64,000 bases of DNA from Crossaster papposus (taxonomy: Eukaryota; Echinodermata; Asteroidea; Velatida; Solasteridae): the NCBI GenBank assembly GCA_037893245.1, contig JBAIAA010000351.1:186001-250000 (forward strand), written 5' to 3'. Shown in pieces: positions 27,701-43,112 of the stretch. Made by a program: the position numbers and the translations under genes. Each line of letters opens with the position of its first letter. Position 1 is the first letter of the stretch. The notes beneath the pieces were generated by a model that was not told the DNA's origin, searched no databases, and saw nothing but the letters and a program-made list of their open reading frames with translations.

Positions 27701-30700
27701 GTATTCATATAATAATAATAATTGGGGAGGCTAATCATCCTTACTTGCAGCTGGTGTGCTGAATTGCGAAGGATGCAAGTGACACCCAATGACTGTTCAT
27801 GTGTCACGTCACATTAAAGAACCATTTTTTCAAAAGAACCTAAAAACAAATGTAAACATTGGTTTTTATGTTGATTATTTCCTAACGTTTCCAAAAATGT
27901 ATAGTTTAGCAAATCTACACAAACAGTGAACGAAACTTTCAATATGTACATTATGAACCTGACTTGGAGGCAAGGGCTTTACACACAAGCCACCCAACCA
28001 ATCATATCGGCTTGATCTGTTAGCTAAGCTTGATAGAATCCAAGGTATTATATTCCCATCGACCCAGTCCTATCGGCCTGACCTTAGCTAAGCTGGATAG
28101 AATCCAAGGTATTCATATTCCCATCGACCCAATCCTACCGGCCTGACCTAATAGCTAAGCTGGATAGAATCCACGGTATTCATATAATAATAATAATTGG
28201 GGAGGCTAATCATCCTTACTTGCAGCTGGTGTGCTGAATTGCGAAGGATGCAAGTGACACCCAATGACTGTTCATGTGTCACGTCACATTAAAGAACCAT
28301 TTTTTCAAAAGAACCTAAAAACAAATGTAAACATTGGTTTTTATGTTGATTATTTCCTAACGTTTCCAAAAATGTATAGTTTAGCAAATCTACACAAACA
28401 GTGAACGAAACTTTCAATATGTACATTATGAACCTGACTTGGAGGCAAGGGCTTTACACACAAGCCACCCAACCAATCCTATCGGCTTGATCTGTTAGCT
28501 AAGCTTGATAGAATCCAAGGTATTATATTCCCATCGACCCAGTCCTATCGGCCTGACCTTAGCTAAGCTGGATAGAATCCAAGGTATTCATATTCCCATC
28601 GACCCAATCCTACCGGCCTGACCTAATAGCTAAGCTGGATAGAATCCACGGTATTCATATAATAATAATAATTGGGGAGGCTAATCATCCTTACTTGCAG
28701 CTGGTGTGCTGAATTGCGAAGGATGCAAGTGACACCCAATGACTGTTCATGTGTCACGTCACATTAAAGAACCATTTTTTCAAAAGAACCTAAAAACAAA
28801 TGTAAACATTGGTTTTTATGTTGATTATTTCCTAACGTTTCCAAAAATGTATAGTTTAGCAAATCTACACAAACAGTGAACGAAACTTTCAATATGTACA
28901 TTATGAACCTGACTTGGAGGCAAGGGCTTTACACACAAGCCACCCAACCAATCCTATCGGCTTGATCTGTTAGCTAAGCTTGATAGAATCCAAGGTATTA
29001 TATTCCCATCGACCCAGTCCTATCGGCCTGACCTTAGCTAACCTGGATAGAATCCAAGGTATTCATATTCCCATCGACCCAATCCTACCTGCCTGACCTA
29101 ATAGCTAAAGTGGATAGAATCCACGGTATTCATATAATAATAATAATTGGGGAGGCTAATCATCCTTACTTGCAGCTGGTGTGCTGAATTGCGAAGGATG
29201 CAAGTGACACCCAATGACTGTTCATGTGTCACGTCACATTAAAGAACCATTTTTTCAAAAGAACCTAAAAACAAATGTAAACATTGGTTTTTATGTTGAT
29301 TATTTCCTAACGTTTCCAAAAATGTATAGTTTAGCAAATCTACACAAACAGTGAACGAAACTTTCAATATGTACATTATGAACCTGACTTGGAGGCAAGG
29401 GCTTTACACACAAGCCACCCAACCAATCCTATCGGCTTGATCTGTTAGCTAAGCTTGATAGAATCCAAGGTATTATATTCCCATCGACCCAGTCCTATCG
29501 GCCTGACCTTAGCTAAGCTGGATAGAATCCAAGGTATTCATATTCCCATCGACCCAATCCTACCGGCCTGACCTAATAGCTAAGCTGGATAGAATCCACG
29601 GTATTCATATAATAATAATAATTGGGGAGGCTAATCATCCTTACTTGCAGCTGGTGTGCTGAATTGCGAAGGATGCAAGTGACACCCAATGACTGTTCAT
29701 GTGTCACGTCACATTAAAGAACCATTTTTTCAAAAGAACCTAAAAACAAATGTAAACATTGGTTTTTATGTTGATTATTTCCTAACGTTTCCAAAAATGT
29801 ATAGTTTAGCAAATCTACACAAACAGTGAACGAAACTTTCAATATGTACATTATGAACCTGACTTGGAGGCAAGGGCTTTACACACAAGCCACCCAACCA
29901 ATCCTATCGGCTTGATCTGTTAGCTAAGCTTGATAGAATCCAAGGTATTATATTCCCATCGACCCAGTCCTATCGGCCTGACCTTAGCTAAGCTGGATAG
30001 AATCCAAGGTATTCATATTCCCATCGACCCAATCCTACCGGCCTGACCTAATAGCTAAGCTGGATAGAATCCACAGTATTCATATAATAATAATAATTGG
30101 GGAGGCTAATCATCCTTACTTGCAGCTGGTGTGCTGAATTGCGAAGGATGCAAGTGACACCCAATGACTGTTCATGTGTCACGTCACATTAAAGAACCAT
30201 TTTTTCAAAAGAACCTAAAAACAAATGTAAACATTGGTTTTTATGTTGATTATTTCCTAACGTTTCCAAAAATGTATAGTTTAGCAAATCTACACAAACA
30301 GTGAACGAAACTTTCAATATGTACATTATGAACCTGACTTGGAGGCAAGGGCTTTACACACAAGCCACCCAACCAATCCTATCGGCTTGATCTGTTAGCT
30401 AAGCTTGATAGAATCCAAGGTATTATATTCCCATCGACCCAGTCCTATCGGCCTGACCTTAGCTAAGCTGGATAGAATCCAAGGTATTCATATTCCCATC
30501 GACCCAATCCTACCGGCCTGACCTAATAGCTAAGCTGGATAGAATCCACGGTATTCATATAATAATAATAATTGGGGAGGCTAATCATCCTTACTTGCAG
30601 CTGGTGTGCTGAATTGCGAAGGATGCAAGTGACACCCAATGACTGTTCATGTGTCACGTCACATTAAAGAACCATTTTTTCAAAAGAACCTAAAAACAAA

Positions 30701-31814
30701 TGTAAACATTGGTTTTTATGTTGATTATTTCCTAACGTTTCCAAAAATGTATAGTTTAGCAAATCTACACAAACAGTGAACGAAACTTTCAATATGTACA
30801 TTATGAACCTGACTTGGAGGCAAGGGCTTTACACACAAGCCACCCAACCAATCCTATCGGCTTGATCTGTTAGCTAAGCTTGATAGAATCCAAGGTATTA
30901 TATTCCCATCGACCCAGTCCTATCGGCCTGACCTTAGCTAAGCTGGATAGAATCCAAGGTATTCATATTCCCATCGACCCAATCCTACCGGCCTGACCTA
31001 ATAGCTAAGCTGGATAGAATCCACGGTATTCATATAATAATAATAATTGGGGAGGCTAATCATCCTTACTTGCAGCTGGTGTGCTGAATTGCGAAGGATG
31101 CAAGTGACACCCAATGACTGTTCATGTGTCACGTCACATTAAAGAACCATTTTTTCAAAAGAACCTAAAAACAAATGTAAACATTGGTTTTTATGTTGAT
31201 TATTTCCTAACGTTTCCAAAAATGTATAGTTTAGCAAATCTACACAAACAGTGAACGAAACTTTCAATATGTACATTATGAACCTGACTTGGAGGCAAGG
31301 GCTTTACACACAAGCCACCCAACCAATCCTATCGGCTTGATCTGTTAGCTAAGCTTGATAGAATCCAAGGTATTATATTCCCATCGACCCAGTCCTATCG
31401 GCCTGACCTTAGCTAAGCTGGATAGAATCCAAGGTATTCATATTCCCATCGACCCAATCCTACCGGCCTGACCTAATAGCTAAGCTGGACAGAATCCACG
31501 GTATTCATATAATAATAATAATTGGGGAGGCTAATCATCCTTACTTGCAGCTGGTGTGCTGAATTGCGAAGGATGCAAGTGACACCCAATGACTGTTCAT
31601 GTGTCACGTCACATTAAAGAACCATTTTTTCAAAAGAACCTAAAAACAAATGTAAACATTGGTTTTTATGTTGATTATTTCCTAACGTTTCCAAAAATGT
31701 ATAGTTTAGCAAATCTACACAAACAGTGAACGAAACTTTCAATATGTACATTATGAACCTGACTTGGAGGCAAGGGCTTTACACACAAGCCACCCAACCA
31801 ATCCTATCGGCTTG

Positions 31815-31840
31815 GATTCTATCAAGCTTAGCTAACAGAT
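31815..31840 (-). repeat. 26-bp microinversion within a satellite unit, copy 1
   Basis: The normal stretch between CTTG and CAAG in the first subrepeat is replaced by its exact reverse complement, GATTCTATCAAGCTTAGC onward. The flanking CTTG and CAAG are themselves an inverted pair, so the inversion can be explained by a stem-loop with a 4-bp stem. Confidence 0.95.
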
Positions 31841-34800
31841 CAAGGTATTATATTCCCATCGACCCAGTCCTATCGGCCTGACCTTAGCTAAGCTGGATAG
31901 AATCCAAGGTATTCATATTCCCATCGACCCAATCCTACCGGCCTGACCTAATAGCTAAGCTGGATAGAATCCACGGTATTCATATAATAATAATAATTGG
32001 GGAGGCTAATCATCCTTACTTGCAGCTGGTGTGCTGAATTGCGAAGGATGCAAGTGACACCCAATGACTGTTCATGTGTCACGTCACATTAAAGAACCAT
32101 TTTTTCAAAAGAACCTAAAAACAAATGTAAACATTGGTTTTTATGTTGATTATTTCCTAACGTTTCCAAAAATGTATAGTTTAGCAAATCTACACAAACA
32201 GTGAACGAAACTTTCAATATGTACATTATGAACCTGACTTAGAGGCAAGCGCTTTACACACAAGCCACCCAACCCAATCCTATCGGCTTGATCTGTTAGC
32301 TAAGCTTGATAGAATCCAAGGTATTATATTCCCATCGACCCAGTCCTATCGGCCTGACCTTAGCTAAGCTGGATAGAATCCAAGGTATTCATATTCCCAT
32401 CGACCCAATCCTACCGGCCTGACCTAATAGCTAAGCTGGATAGAATCCACGGTATTCATATAATAATAATAATTGGGGAGGCTAATCATCCGTACTTGCA
32501 GCTGGTGTGCTGAATTGCGAAGGATGCAAGTGACACCCAATGACTGTTCATGTGTCACGTCACATTAAAGAACCATTTTTTCAAAAGAACCTAAAAACAA
32601 ATGTAAACATTGGTTTTTATGTTGATTATTTCCTAACGTTTCCAAAAATGTATAGTTTAGCAAATCTACACAAACAGTGAACGAAACTTTCAATATGTAC
32701 ATTATGAACCTGACTTGGAGGCAAGGGCTTTACACACAAGCCACCCAACCAATCCTATCGGCTTGATCTGTTAGCTAAGCTGGATAGAATCCAAGGTATT
32801 CATATTCCCATCGACCCAATCCTACCGGCCTGACCTAATAGCTAAGCTGGATAGAATCCACGGTATTCATATAATAATAATAATTGGGGAGGCTAATCAT
32901 CCTTACTTGCAGCTGGTGTGCTGAATTGCGAAGGATGCAAGTGACACCCAATGACTGTTCATGTGTCACGTCACATTAAAGAACCATTTTTTCAAAAGAA
33001 CCTAAAAACAAATGTAAACATTGGTTTTTATGTTGATTATTTCCTAACGTTTCCAAAAATGTATAGTTTAGCAAATCTACACAAACAGTGAACGAAACTT
33101 TCAATATGTACATTATGAACCTGACTTGGAGGCAAGGGCTTTACACACAAGCCACCCAACCAATCCTATCGGCTTGATCTGTTAGCTAAGCTTGATAGAA
33201 TCCAAGGTATTATATTCCCATCGACCCAGTCCTATCGGCCTGACCTTAGCTAAGCTGGATAGAATCCAAGGTATTCATATTCCCATCGACCCAATCCTAC
33301 CGGCCTGACCTAATAGCTAAGCTGGATAGAATCCACGGTATTCATATAATAATAATAATTGGGGAGGCTAATCATCCTTACTTGCAGCTGGTGTGCTGAA
33401 TTGCGAAGGATGCAAGTGACACCCAATGACTGTTCATGTGTCACGTCACATTAAAGAACCATTTTTTCAAAAGAACCTAAAAACAAATGTAAACATTGGT
33501 TTTTATGTTGATTATTTCCTAACGTTTCCAAAAATGTATAGTTTAGCAAATCTACACAAACAGTGAACGAAACTTTCAATATGTACATTATGAACCTGAC
33601 TTGGAGGCAAGGGCTTTACACACAAGCCACCCAACCAATCCTATCGGCTTGATCTGTTAGCTAAGCTTGATAGAATCCAAGGTATTATATTCCCATCGAC
33701 CCAGTCCTATCGGCCTGACCTTAGCTAAGCTGGATAGAATCCAAGGTATTCATATTCCCATCGACCCAATCCTACCGGCCTGACCTAATAGCTAAGCTGG
33801 ATAGAATCCACGGTATTCATATAATAATAATAATTGGGGAGGCTAATCATCCTTACTTGCAGCTGGTGTGCTGAATTGCGAAGGATGCAAGTGACACCCA
33901 ATGACTGTTCATGTGTCACGTCACATTAAAGAACCATTTTTTCAAAAGAACCTAAAAACAAATGTAAACATTGGTTTTTATGTTGATTATTTTCTAACGT
34001 TTCCAAAAATGTATAGTTTAGCAAATCTACACAAACAGTGAACGAAACTTTCAATATGTACATTATGAACCTGACTTGGAGGCAAGGGCTTTACACACAA
34101 GCCACCCAACCAATCCTATCGGCTTGATCTGTTAGCTAAGCTTGATAGAATCCAAGGTATTATATTCCCATCGACCCAGTCCTATCGGCCTGACCTTAGC
34201 TAAGCTGGATAGAATCCAAGGTATTCATATTCCCATCGACCCAATCCTACCGGCCTGACCTAATAGCTAAGCTGGATAGAATCCACGGTATTCATATAAT
34301 AATAATAATTGGGGAGGCTAATCATCCTTACTTGCAGCTGGTGTGCTGAATTGCGAAGGATGCAAGTGACACCCAATGACTGTTCATGTGTCACGTCACA
34401 TTAAAGAACCATTTTTTCAAAAGAACCTAAAAACAAATGTAAACATTGGTTTTTATGTTGATTATTTCCTAACGTTTCCAAAAATGTATAGTTTAGCAAA
34501 TCTACACAAACAGTGAACGAAACTTTCAATATGTACATTATGAACCTGACTTGGAGGCAAGGGCTTTACACACAAGCCACCCAACCAATCCTATCGGCTT
34601 GATCTGTTAGCTAAGCTTGATAGAATCCAAGGTATTATATTCCCATCGACCCAGTCCTATCGGCCTGACCTTAGCTAAGCTGGATAGAATCCAAGGTATT
34701 CATATTCCCATCGACCCAATCCTACCGGCCTGACCTAATAGCTAAGCTGGACAGAATCCACGGTATTCATATAATAATAATAATTGGGGAGGCTAATCAT

Positions 34801-35076
34801 CCTTACTTGCAGCTGGTGTGCTGAATTGCGAAGGATGCAAGTGACACCCAATGACTGTTCATGTGTCACGTCACATTAAAGAACCATTTTTTCAAAAGAA
34901 CCTAAAAACAAATGTAAACATTGGTTTTTATGTTGATTATTTCCTAACGTTTCCAAAAATGTATAGTTTAGCAAATCTACACAAACAGTGAACGAAACTT
35001 TCAATATGTACATTATGAACCTGACTTGGAGGCAAGGGCTTTACACACAAGCCACCCAACCAATCCTATCGGCTTG

Positions 35077-35102
35077 GATTCTATCAAGCTTAGCTAACAG
35101 AT
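35077..35102 (-). repeat. 26-bp microinversion, copy 2
   Basis: Identical inverted stretch, 3262 bp after copy 1, inside the second copy of the 3262-bp higher-order repeat. Confidence 0.95.
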
Positions 35103-38100
35103 CAAGGTATTATATTCCCATCGACCCAGTCCTATCGGCCTGACCTTAGCTAAGCTGGATAGAATCCAAGGTATTCATATTCCCATCGACCCAATCCTAC
35201 CGGCCTGACCTAATAGCTAAGCTGGATAGAATCCACGGTATTCATATAATAATAATAATTGGGGAGGCTAATCATCCTTACTTGCAGCTGGTGTGCTGAA
35301 TTGCGAAGGATGCAAGTGACACCCAATGACTGTTCATGTGTCACGTCACATTAAAGAACCATTTTTTCAAAAGAACCTAAAAACAAATGTAAACATTGGT
35401 TTTTATGTTGATTATTTCCTAACGTTTCCAAAAATGTATAGTTTAGCAAATCTACACAAACAGTGAACGAAACTTTCAATATGTACATTATGAACCTGAC
35501 TTAGAGGCAAGCGCTTTACACACAAGCCACCCAACCCAATCCTATCGGCTTGATCTGTTAGCTAAGCTTGATAGAATCCAAGGTATTATATTCCCATCGA
35601 CCCAGTCCTATCGGCCTGACCTTAGCTAAGCTGGATAGAATCCAAGGTATTCATATTCCCATCGACCCAATCCTACCGGCCTGACCTAATAGCTAAGCTG
35701 GATAGAATCCACGGTATTCATATAATAATAATAATTGGGGAGGCTAATCATCCGTACTTGCAGCTGGTGTGCTGAATTGCGAAGGATGCAAGTGACACCC
35801 AATGACTGTTCATGTGTCACGTCACATTAAAGAACCATTTTTTCAAAAGAACCTAAAAACAAATGTAAACATTGGTTTTTATGTTGATTATTTCCTAACG
35901 TTTCCAAAAATGTATAGTTTAGCAAATCTACACAAACAGTGAACGAAACTTTCAATATGTACATTATGAACCTGACTTGGAGGCAAGGGCTTTACACACA
36001 AGCCACCCAACCAATCCTATCGGCTTGATCTGTTAGCTAAGCTGGATAGAATCCAAGGTATTCATATTCCCATCGACCCAATCCTACCGGCCTGACCTAA
36101 TAGCTAAGCTGGATAGAATCCACGGTATTCATATAATAATAATAATTGGGGAGGCTAATCATCCTTACTTGCAGCTGGTGTGCTGAATTGCGAAGGATGC
36201 AAGTGACACCCAATGACTGTTCATGTGTCACGTCACATTAAAGAACCATTTTTTCAAAAGAACCTAAAAACAAATGTAAACATTGGTTTTTATGTTGATT
36301 ATTTCCTAACGTTTCCAAAAATGTATAGTTTAGCAAATCTACACAAACAGTGAACGAAACTTTCAATATGTACATTATGAACCTGACTTGGAGGCAAGGG
36401 CTTTACACACAAGCCACCCAACCAATCCTATCGGCTTGATCTGTTAGCTAAGCTTGATAGAATCCAAGGTATTATATTCCCATCGACCCAGTCCTATCGG
36501 CCTGACCTTAGCTAAGCTGGATAGAATCCAAGGTATTCATATTCCCATCGACCCAATCCTACCGGCCTGACCTAATAGCTAAGCTGGATAGAATCCACGG
36601 TATTCATATAATAATAATAATTGGGGAGGCTAATCATCCTTACTTGCAGCTGGTGTGCTGAATTGCGAAGGATGCAAGTGACACCCAATGACTGTTCATG
36701 TGTCACGTCACATTAAAGAACCATTTTTTCAAAAGAACCTAAAAACAAATGTAAACATTGGTTTTTATGTTGATTATTTCCTAACGTTTCCAAAAATGTA
36801 TAGTTTAGCAAATCTACACAAACAGTGAACGAAACTTTCAATATGTACATTATGAACCTGACTTGGAGGCAAGGGCTTTACACACAAGCCACCCAACCAA
36901 TCCTATCGGCTTGATCTGTTAGCTAAGCTTGATAGAATCCAAGGTATTATATTCCCATCGACCCAGTCCTATCGGCCTGACCTTAGCTAAGCTGGATAGA
37001 ATCCAAGGTATTCATATTCCCATCGACCCAATCCTACCGGCCTGACCTAATAGCTAAGCTGGATAGAATCCACGGTATTCATATAATAATAATAATTGGG
37101 GAGGCTAATCATCCTTACTTGCAGCTGGTGTGCTGAATTGCGAAGGATGCAAGTGACACCCAATGACTGTTCATGTGTCACGTCACATTAAAGAACCATT
37201 TTTTCAAAAGAACCTAAAAACAAATGTAAACATTGGTTTTTATGTTGATTATTTCCTAACGTTTCCAAAAATGTATAGTTTAGCAAATCTACACAAACAG
37301 TGAACGAAACTTTCAATATGTACATTATGAACCTGACTTGGAGGCAAGGGCTTTACACACAAGCCACCCAACCAATCCTATCGGCTTGATCTGTTAGCTA
37401 AGCTTGATAGAATCCAAGGTATTATATTCCCATCGACCCAGTCCTATCGGCCTGACCTTAGCTAAGCTGGATAGAATCCAAGGTATTCATATTCCCATCG
37501 ACCCAATCCTACCGGCCTGACCTAATAGCTAAGCTGGATAGAATCCACGGTATTCATATAATAATAATAATTGGGGAGGCTAATCATCCTTACTTGCAGC
37601 TGGTGTGCTGAATTGCGAAGGATGCAAGTGACACCCAATGACTGTTCATGTGTCACGTCACATTAAAGAACCATTTTTTCAAAAGAACCTAAAAACAAAT
37701 GTAAACATTGGTTTTTATGTTGATTATTTTCTAACGTTTCCAAAAATGTATAGTTTAGCAAATCTACACAAACACTGAACGAAACTTTCAATATGTACAT
37801 TATGAACCTGACTTGGAGGCAAGGGCTTTACACACAAGCCACCCAACCAATCCTATCGGCTTGATCTGTTAGCTAAGCTTGATAGAATCCAAGGTATTAT
37901 ATTCCCATCGACCCAGTCCTATCGGCCTGACCTTAGCTAAGCTGGATAGAATCCAAGGTATTCATATTCCCATCGACCCAATCCTACCGGCCTGACCTAA
38001 TAGCTAAGCTGGATAGAATCCACGGTATTCATATAATAATAATAATTGGGGAGGCTAATCATCCTTACTTGCAGCTGGTGTGCTGAATTGCGAAGGATGC

Positions 38101-41100
38101 AAGTGACACCCAATGACTGTTCATGTGTCACGTCACATTAAAGAACCATTTTTTCAAAAGAACCTAAAAACAAATGTAAACATTGGTTTTTATGTTGATT
38201 ATTTCCTAACGTTTCCAAAAATGTATAGTTTAGCAAATCTACACAAACAGTGAACGAAACTTTCAATATGTACATTATGAACCTGACTTGGAGGCAAGGG
38301 CTTTACACACAAGCCACCCAACCAATCCTATCGGCTTGATCTGTTAGCTAAGCTTGATAGAATCCAAGGTATTATATTCCCATCGACCCAGTCCTATCGG
38401 CCTGACCTTAGCTAAGCTGGATAGAATCCAAGGTATTCATATTCCCATCGACCCAATCCTACCGGCCTGACCTAATAGCTAAGCTGGATAGAATCCACGG
38501 TATTCATATAATAATAATAATTGGGGAGGCTAATCATCCTTACTTGCAGCTGGTGTGCTGAATTGCGAAGGATGCAAGTGACACCCAATGACTGTTCATG
38601 TGTCACGTCACATTAAAGAACCATTTTTTCAAAAGAACCTAAAAACAAATGTAAACATTGGTTTTTATGTTGATTATTTCCTAACGTTTCCAAAAATGTA
38701 TAGTTTAGCAAATCTACACAAACAGTGAACGAAACTTTCAATATGTACATTATGAACCTGACTTGGAGGCAAGGGCTTTACACACAAGCCACCCAACCAA
38801 TCCTATCGGCTTGATCTGTTAGCTAAGCTTGATAGAATCCAAGGTATTATATTCCCATCGACCCAGTCCTATCGGCCTGACCTTAGCTAAGCTGGATAGA
38901 ATCCAAGGTATTCATATTCCCATCGACCCAATCCTACCGGCCTGACCTAATAGCTAAGCTGGATAGAATCCACGGTATTCATATAATAATAATAATTGGG
39001 GAGGCTAATCATCCTTACTTGCAGCTGGTGTGCTGAATTGCGAAGGATGCAAGTGACACCCAATGACTGTTCATGTGTCACGTCACATTAAAGAACCATT
39101 TTTTCAAAAGAACCTAAAAACAAATGTAAACATTGGTTTTTATGTTGATTATTTCCTAACGTTTCCAAAAATGTATAGTTTAGCAAATCTACACAAACAG
39201 TGAACGAAACTTTCAATATGTACATTATGAACCTGACTTGGAGGCAAGGGCTTTACACACAAGCCACCCAACCAATCCTATCGGCTTGATCTGTTAGCTA
39301 AGCTTGATAGAATCCAAGGTATTATATTCCCATCGACCCAGTCCTATCGGCCTGACCTTAGCTAAGCTGGATAGAATCCAAGGTATTCATATTCCCATCG
39401 ACCCAATCCTACCGGCCTGACCTAATAGCTAAGCTGGATAGAATCCACGGTATTCATATAATAATAATAATTGGGGAGGCTAATCATCCTTACTTGCAGC
39501 TGGTGTGCTGAATTGCGAAGGATGCAAGTGACACCCAATGACTGTTCATGTGTCACGTCACATTAAAGAACCATTTTTTCAAAAGAACCTAAAAACAAAT
39601 GTAAACATTGGTTTTTATGTTGATTATTTCCTAACGTTTCCAAAAATGTATAGTTTAGCAAATCTACACAAACAGTGAACGAAACTTTCAATATGTACAT
39701 TATGAACCTGACTTGGAGGCAAGGGCTTTACACACAAGCCACCCAACCAATCCTATCGGCTTGATCTGTTAGCTAAGCTTGATAGAATCCAAGGTATTAT
39801 ATTCCCATCGACCCAGTCCTATCGGCCTGACCTTAGCTAAGCTGGATAGAATCCAAGGTATTCATATTCCCATCGACCCAATCCTACCGGCCTGACCTAA
39901 TAGCTAAGCTGGATAGAATCCACGGTATTCATATAATAATAATAATTGGGGAGGCTAATCATCCTTACTTGCAGCTGGTGTGCTGAATTGCGAAGGATGC
40001 AAGTGACACCCAATGACTGTTCATGTGTCACGTCACATTAAAGAACCATTTTTTCAAAAGAACCTAAAAACAAATGTAAACATTGGTTTTTATGTTGATT
40101 ATTTCCTAACGTTTCCAAAAATGTATAGTTTAGCAAATCTACACAAACAGTGAACGAAACTTTCAATATGTACATTATGAACCTGACTTGGAGGCAAGGG
40201 CTTTACACACAAGCCACCCAACCAATCCTATCGGCTTGATCTGTTAGCTAAGCTTGATAGAATCCAAGGTATTATATTCCCATCGACCCAGTCCTATCGG
40301 CCTGACCTTAGCAGCTGGATAGAATCCAAGGTATTCATATTCCCATCGACCCAATCCTACCGGCCTGACCTAATAGCTAAGCTGGATAGAATCCACGGTA
40401 TTCATATAATAATAATAATTGGGGAGGCTAATCATCCTTACTTGCAGCTGGTGTGCTGAATTGCGAAGGATGCAAGTGACACCCAATGACTGTTCATGTG
40501 TCACGTCACATTAAAGAACCATTTTTTCAAAAGAACCTAAAAACAAATGTAAACATTGGTTTTTATGTTGATTATTTCCTAACGTTTCCAAAAATGTATA
40601 GTTTAGCAAATCTACACAAACAGTGAACGAAACTTTCAATATGTACATTATGAACCTGACTTGGAGGCAAGGGCTTTACACACAAGCCACCCAACCAATC
40701 CTATCGGCTTGATCTGTTAGCTAAGCTTGATAGAATCCAAGGTATTATATTCCCATCGACCCAGTCCTATCGGCCTGACCTTAGCTAAGCTGGATAGAAT
40801 CCAAGGTATTCATATTCCCATCGACCCAATCCTACCTGCCTGACCTAATAGCTAAAGTGGATAGAATCCACGGTATTCATATAATAATAATAATTGGGGA
40901 GGCTAATCATCCTTACTTGCAGCTGGTGTGCTGAATTGCGAAGGATGCAAGTGACACCCAATGACTGTTCATGTGTCACGTCACATTAAAGAACCATTTT
41001 TTCAAAAGAACCTAAAAACAAATGTAAACATTGGTTTTTATGTTGATTATTTCCTAACGTTTCCAAAAATGTATAGTTTAGCAAATCTACACAAACAGTG

Positions 41101-43086
41101 AACGAAACTTTCAATATGTACATTATGAACCTGACTTGGAGGCAAGGGCTTTACACACAAGCCACCCAACCAATCCTATCGGCTTGATCTGTTAGCTAAG
41201 CTTGATAGAATCCAAGGTATTATATTCCCATCGACCCAGTCCTATCGGCCTGACCTTAGCTAAGCTGGATAGAATCCAAGGTATTCATATTCCCATCGAC
41301 CCAATCCTACCGGCCTGACCTAATAGCTAAGCTGGATAGAATCCACGGTATTCATATAATAATAATAATTGGGGAGGCTAATCATCCTTACTTGCAGCTG
41401 GTGTGCTGAATTGCGAAGGATGCAAGTGACACCCAATGACTGTTCATGTGTCACGTCACATTAAAGAACCATTTTTTCAAAAGAACCTAAAAACAAATGT
41501 AAACATTGGTTTTTATGTTGATTATTTCCTAACGTTTCCAAAAATGTATAGTTTAGCAAATCTACACAAACAGTGAACGAAACTTTCAATATGTACATTA
41601 TGAACCTGACTTGGAGGCAAGGGCTTTACACACAAGCCACCCAACCAATCCTATCGGCTTGATCTGTTAGCTAAGCTTGATAGAATCCAAGGTATTATAT
41701 TCCCATCGACCCAGTCCTATCGGCCTGACCTTAGCTAAGCTGGATAGAATCCAAGGTATTCATATTCCCATCGACCCAATCCTACCGGCCTGACCTAATA
41801 GCTAAGCTGGATAGAATCCACGGTATTCATATAATAATAATAATTGGGGAGGCTAATCATCCTTACTTGCAGCTGGTGTGCTGAATTGCGAAGGATGCAA
41901 GTGACACCCAATGACTGTTCATGTGTCACGTCACATTAAAGAACCATTTTTTCAAAAGAACCTAAAAACAAATGTAAACATTGGTTTTTATGTTGATTAT
42001 TTCCTAACGTTTCCAAAAATGTATAGTTTAGCAAATCTACACAAACAGTGAACGAAACTTTCAATATGTACATTATGAACCTGACTTGGAGGCAAGGGCT
42101 TTACACACAAGCCACCCAACCAATCATATCGGCTTGATCTGTTAGCTAAGCTTGATAGAATCCAAGGTATTATATTCCCATCGACCCAGTCCTATCGGCC
42201 TGACCTTAGCTAAGCTGGATAGAATCCAAGGTATTCATATTCCCAACGACCCAATCCTACCGGCCTGACCTAATAGCTAAGCTGGATAGAATCCACGGTA
42301 TTCATATAATAATAATAATTGGGGAGGCTAATCATCCTTACTTGCAGCTGGTGTGCTGAATTGCGAAGGATGCAAGTGACACCCAATGACTGTTCATGTG
42401 TCGCGTCACATTAAAGAACCATTTTTTCAAAAGAACCTAAAAACAAATGTAAACATTGGTTTTTATGTTGATTATTTCCTAACGTTTCCAAAAATGTATA
42501 GTTTAGCAAATCTACACAAACAGTGAACGAAACTTTCAATATGTACATTATGAACCTGACTTGGAGGCAAGGGCTTTACACACAAGCCACCCAACCAATC
42601 CTATCGGCTTGATCTGTTAGCTAAGCTTGATAGAATCCAAGGTATTATATTCCCATCGACCCAGTCCTATCGGCCTGACCTTAGCTAAGCTGGATAGAAT
42701 CCAAGGTATTCATATTCCCATCGACCCAATCCTACCGGCCTGACCTAATAGCTAAGCTGGATAGAATCCACGGTATTCATATAATAATAATAATTGGGGA
42801 GGCTAATCATCCTTACTTGCAGCTGGTGTGCTGAATTGCGAAGGATGCAAGTGACACCCAATGACTGTTCATGTGTCACGTCACATTAAAGAACCATTTT
42901 TTCAAAAGAACCTAAAAACAAATGTAAACATTGGTTTTTATGTTGATTATTTCCTAACGTTTCCAAAAATGTATAGTTTAGCAAATCTACACAAACAGTG
43001 AACGAAACTTTCAATATGTACATTATGAACCTGACTTGGAGGCAAGGGCTTTACACACAAGCCACCCAACCAATCCTATCGGCTTG

Positions 43087-43112
43087 GATTCTATCAAGCT
43101 TAGCTAACAGAT
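43087..43112 (-). repeat. 26-bp microinversion, copy 3
   Basis: Identical inverted stretch in an otherwise standard 475-bp unit. The following unit lacks the AGAGGCAAGCGC variant that follows copies 1 and 2, so its surroundings have been reshuffled. Confidence 0.95.

Larger units (their letters stand above)
31123..37646 (+). repeat. 3262-bp higher-order repeat, two tandem copies
   Basis: Blocks 31123-34384 and 34385-37646 share markers exactly 3262 bp apart: CTGGACAGAATCC at 31487 and 34749, a 26-bp inversion at 31815 and 35077, CTTAGAGGCAAGCGC near 32238 and 35500, CATCCGTACTTGC near 32488 and 35750, and a 411-bp two-subrepeat unit at 32549 and 35811. Copies are not wholly identical: TATTTTCTAACG at about 33989 has no partner 3262 bp on. 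Confidence 0.93.
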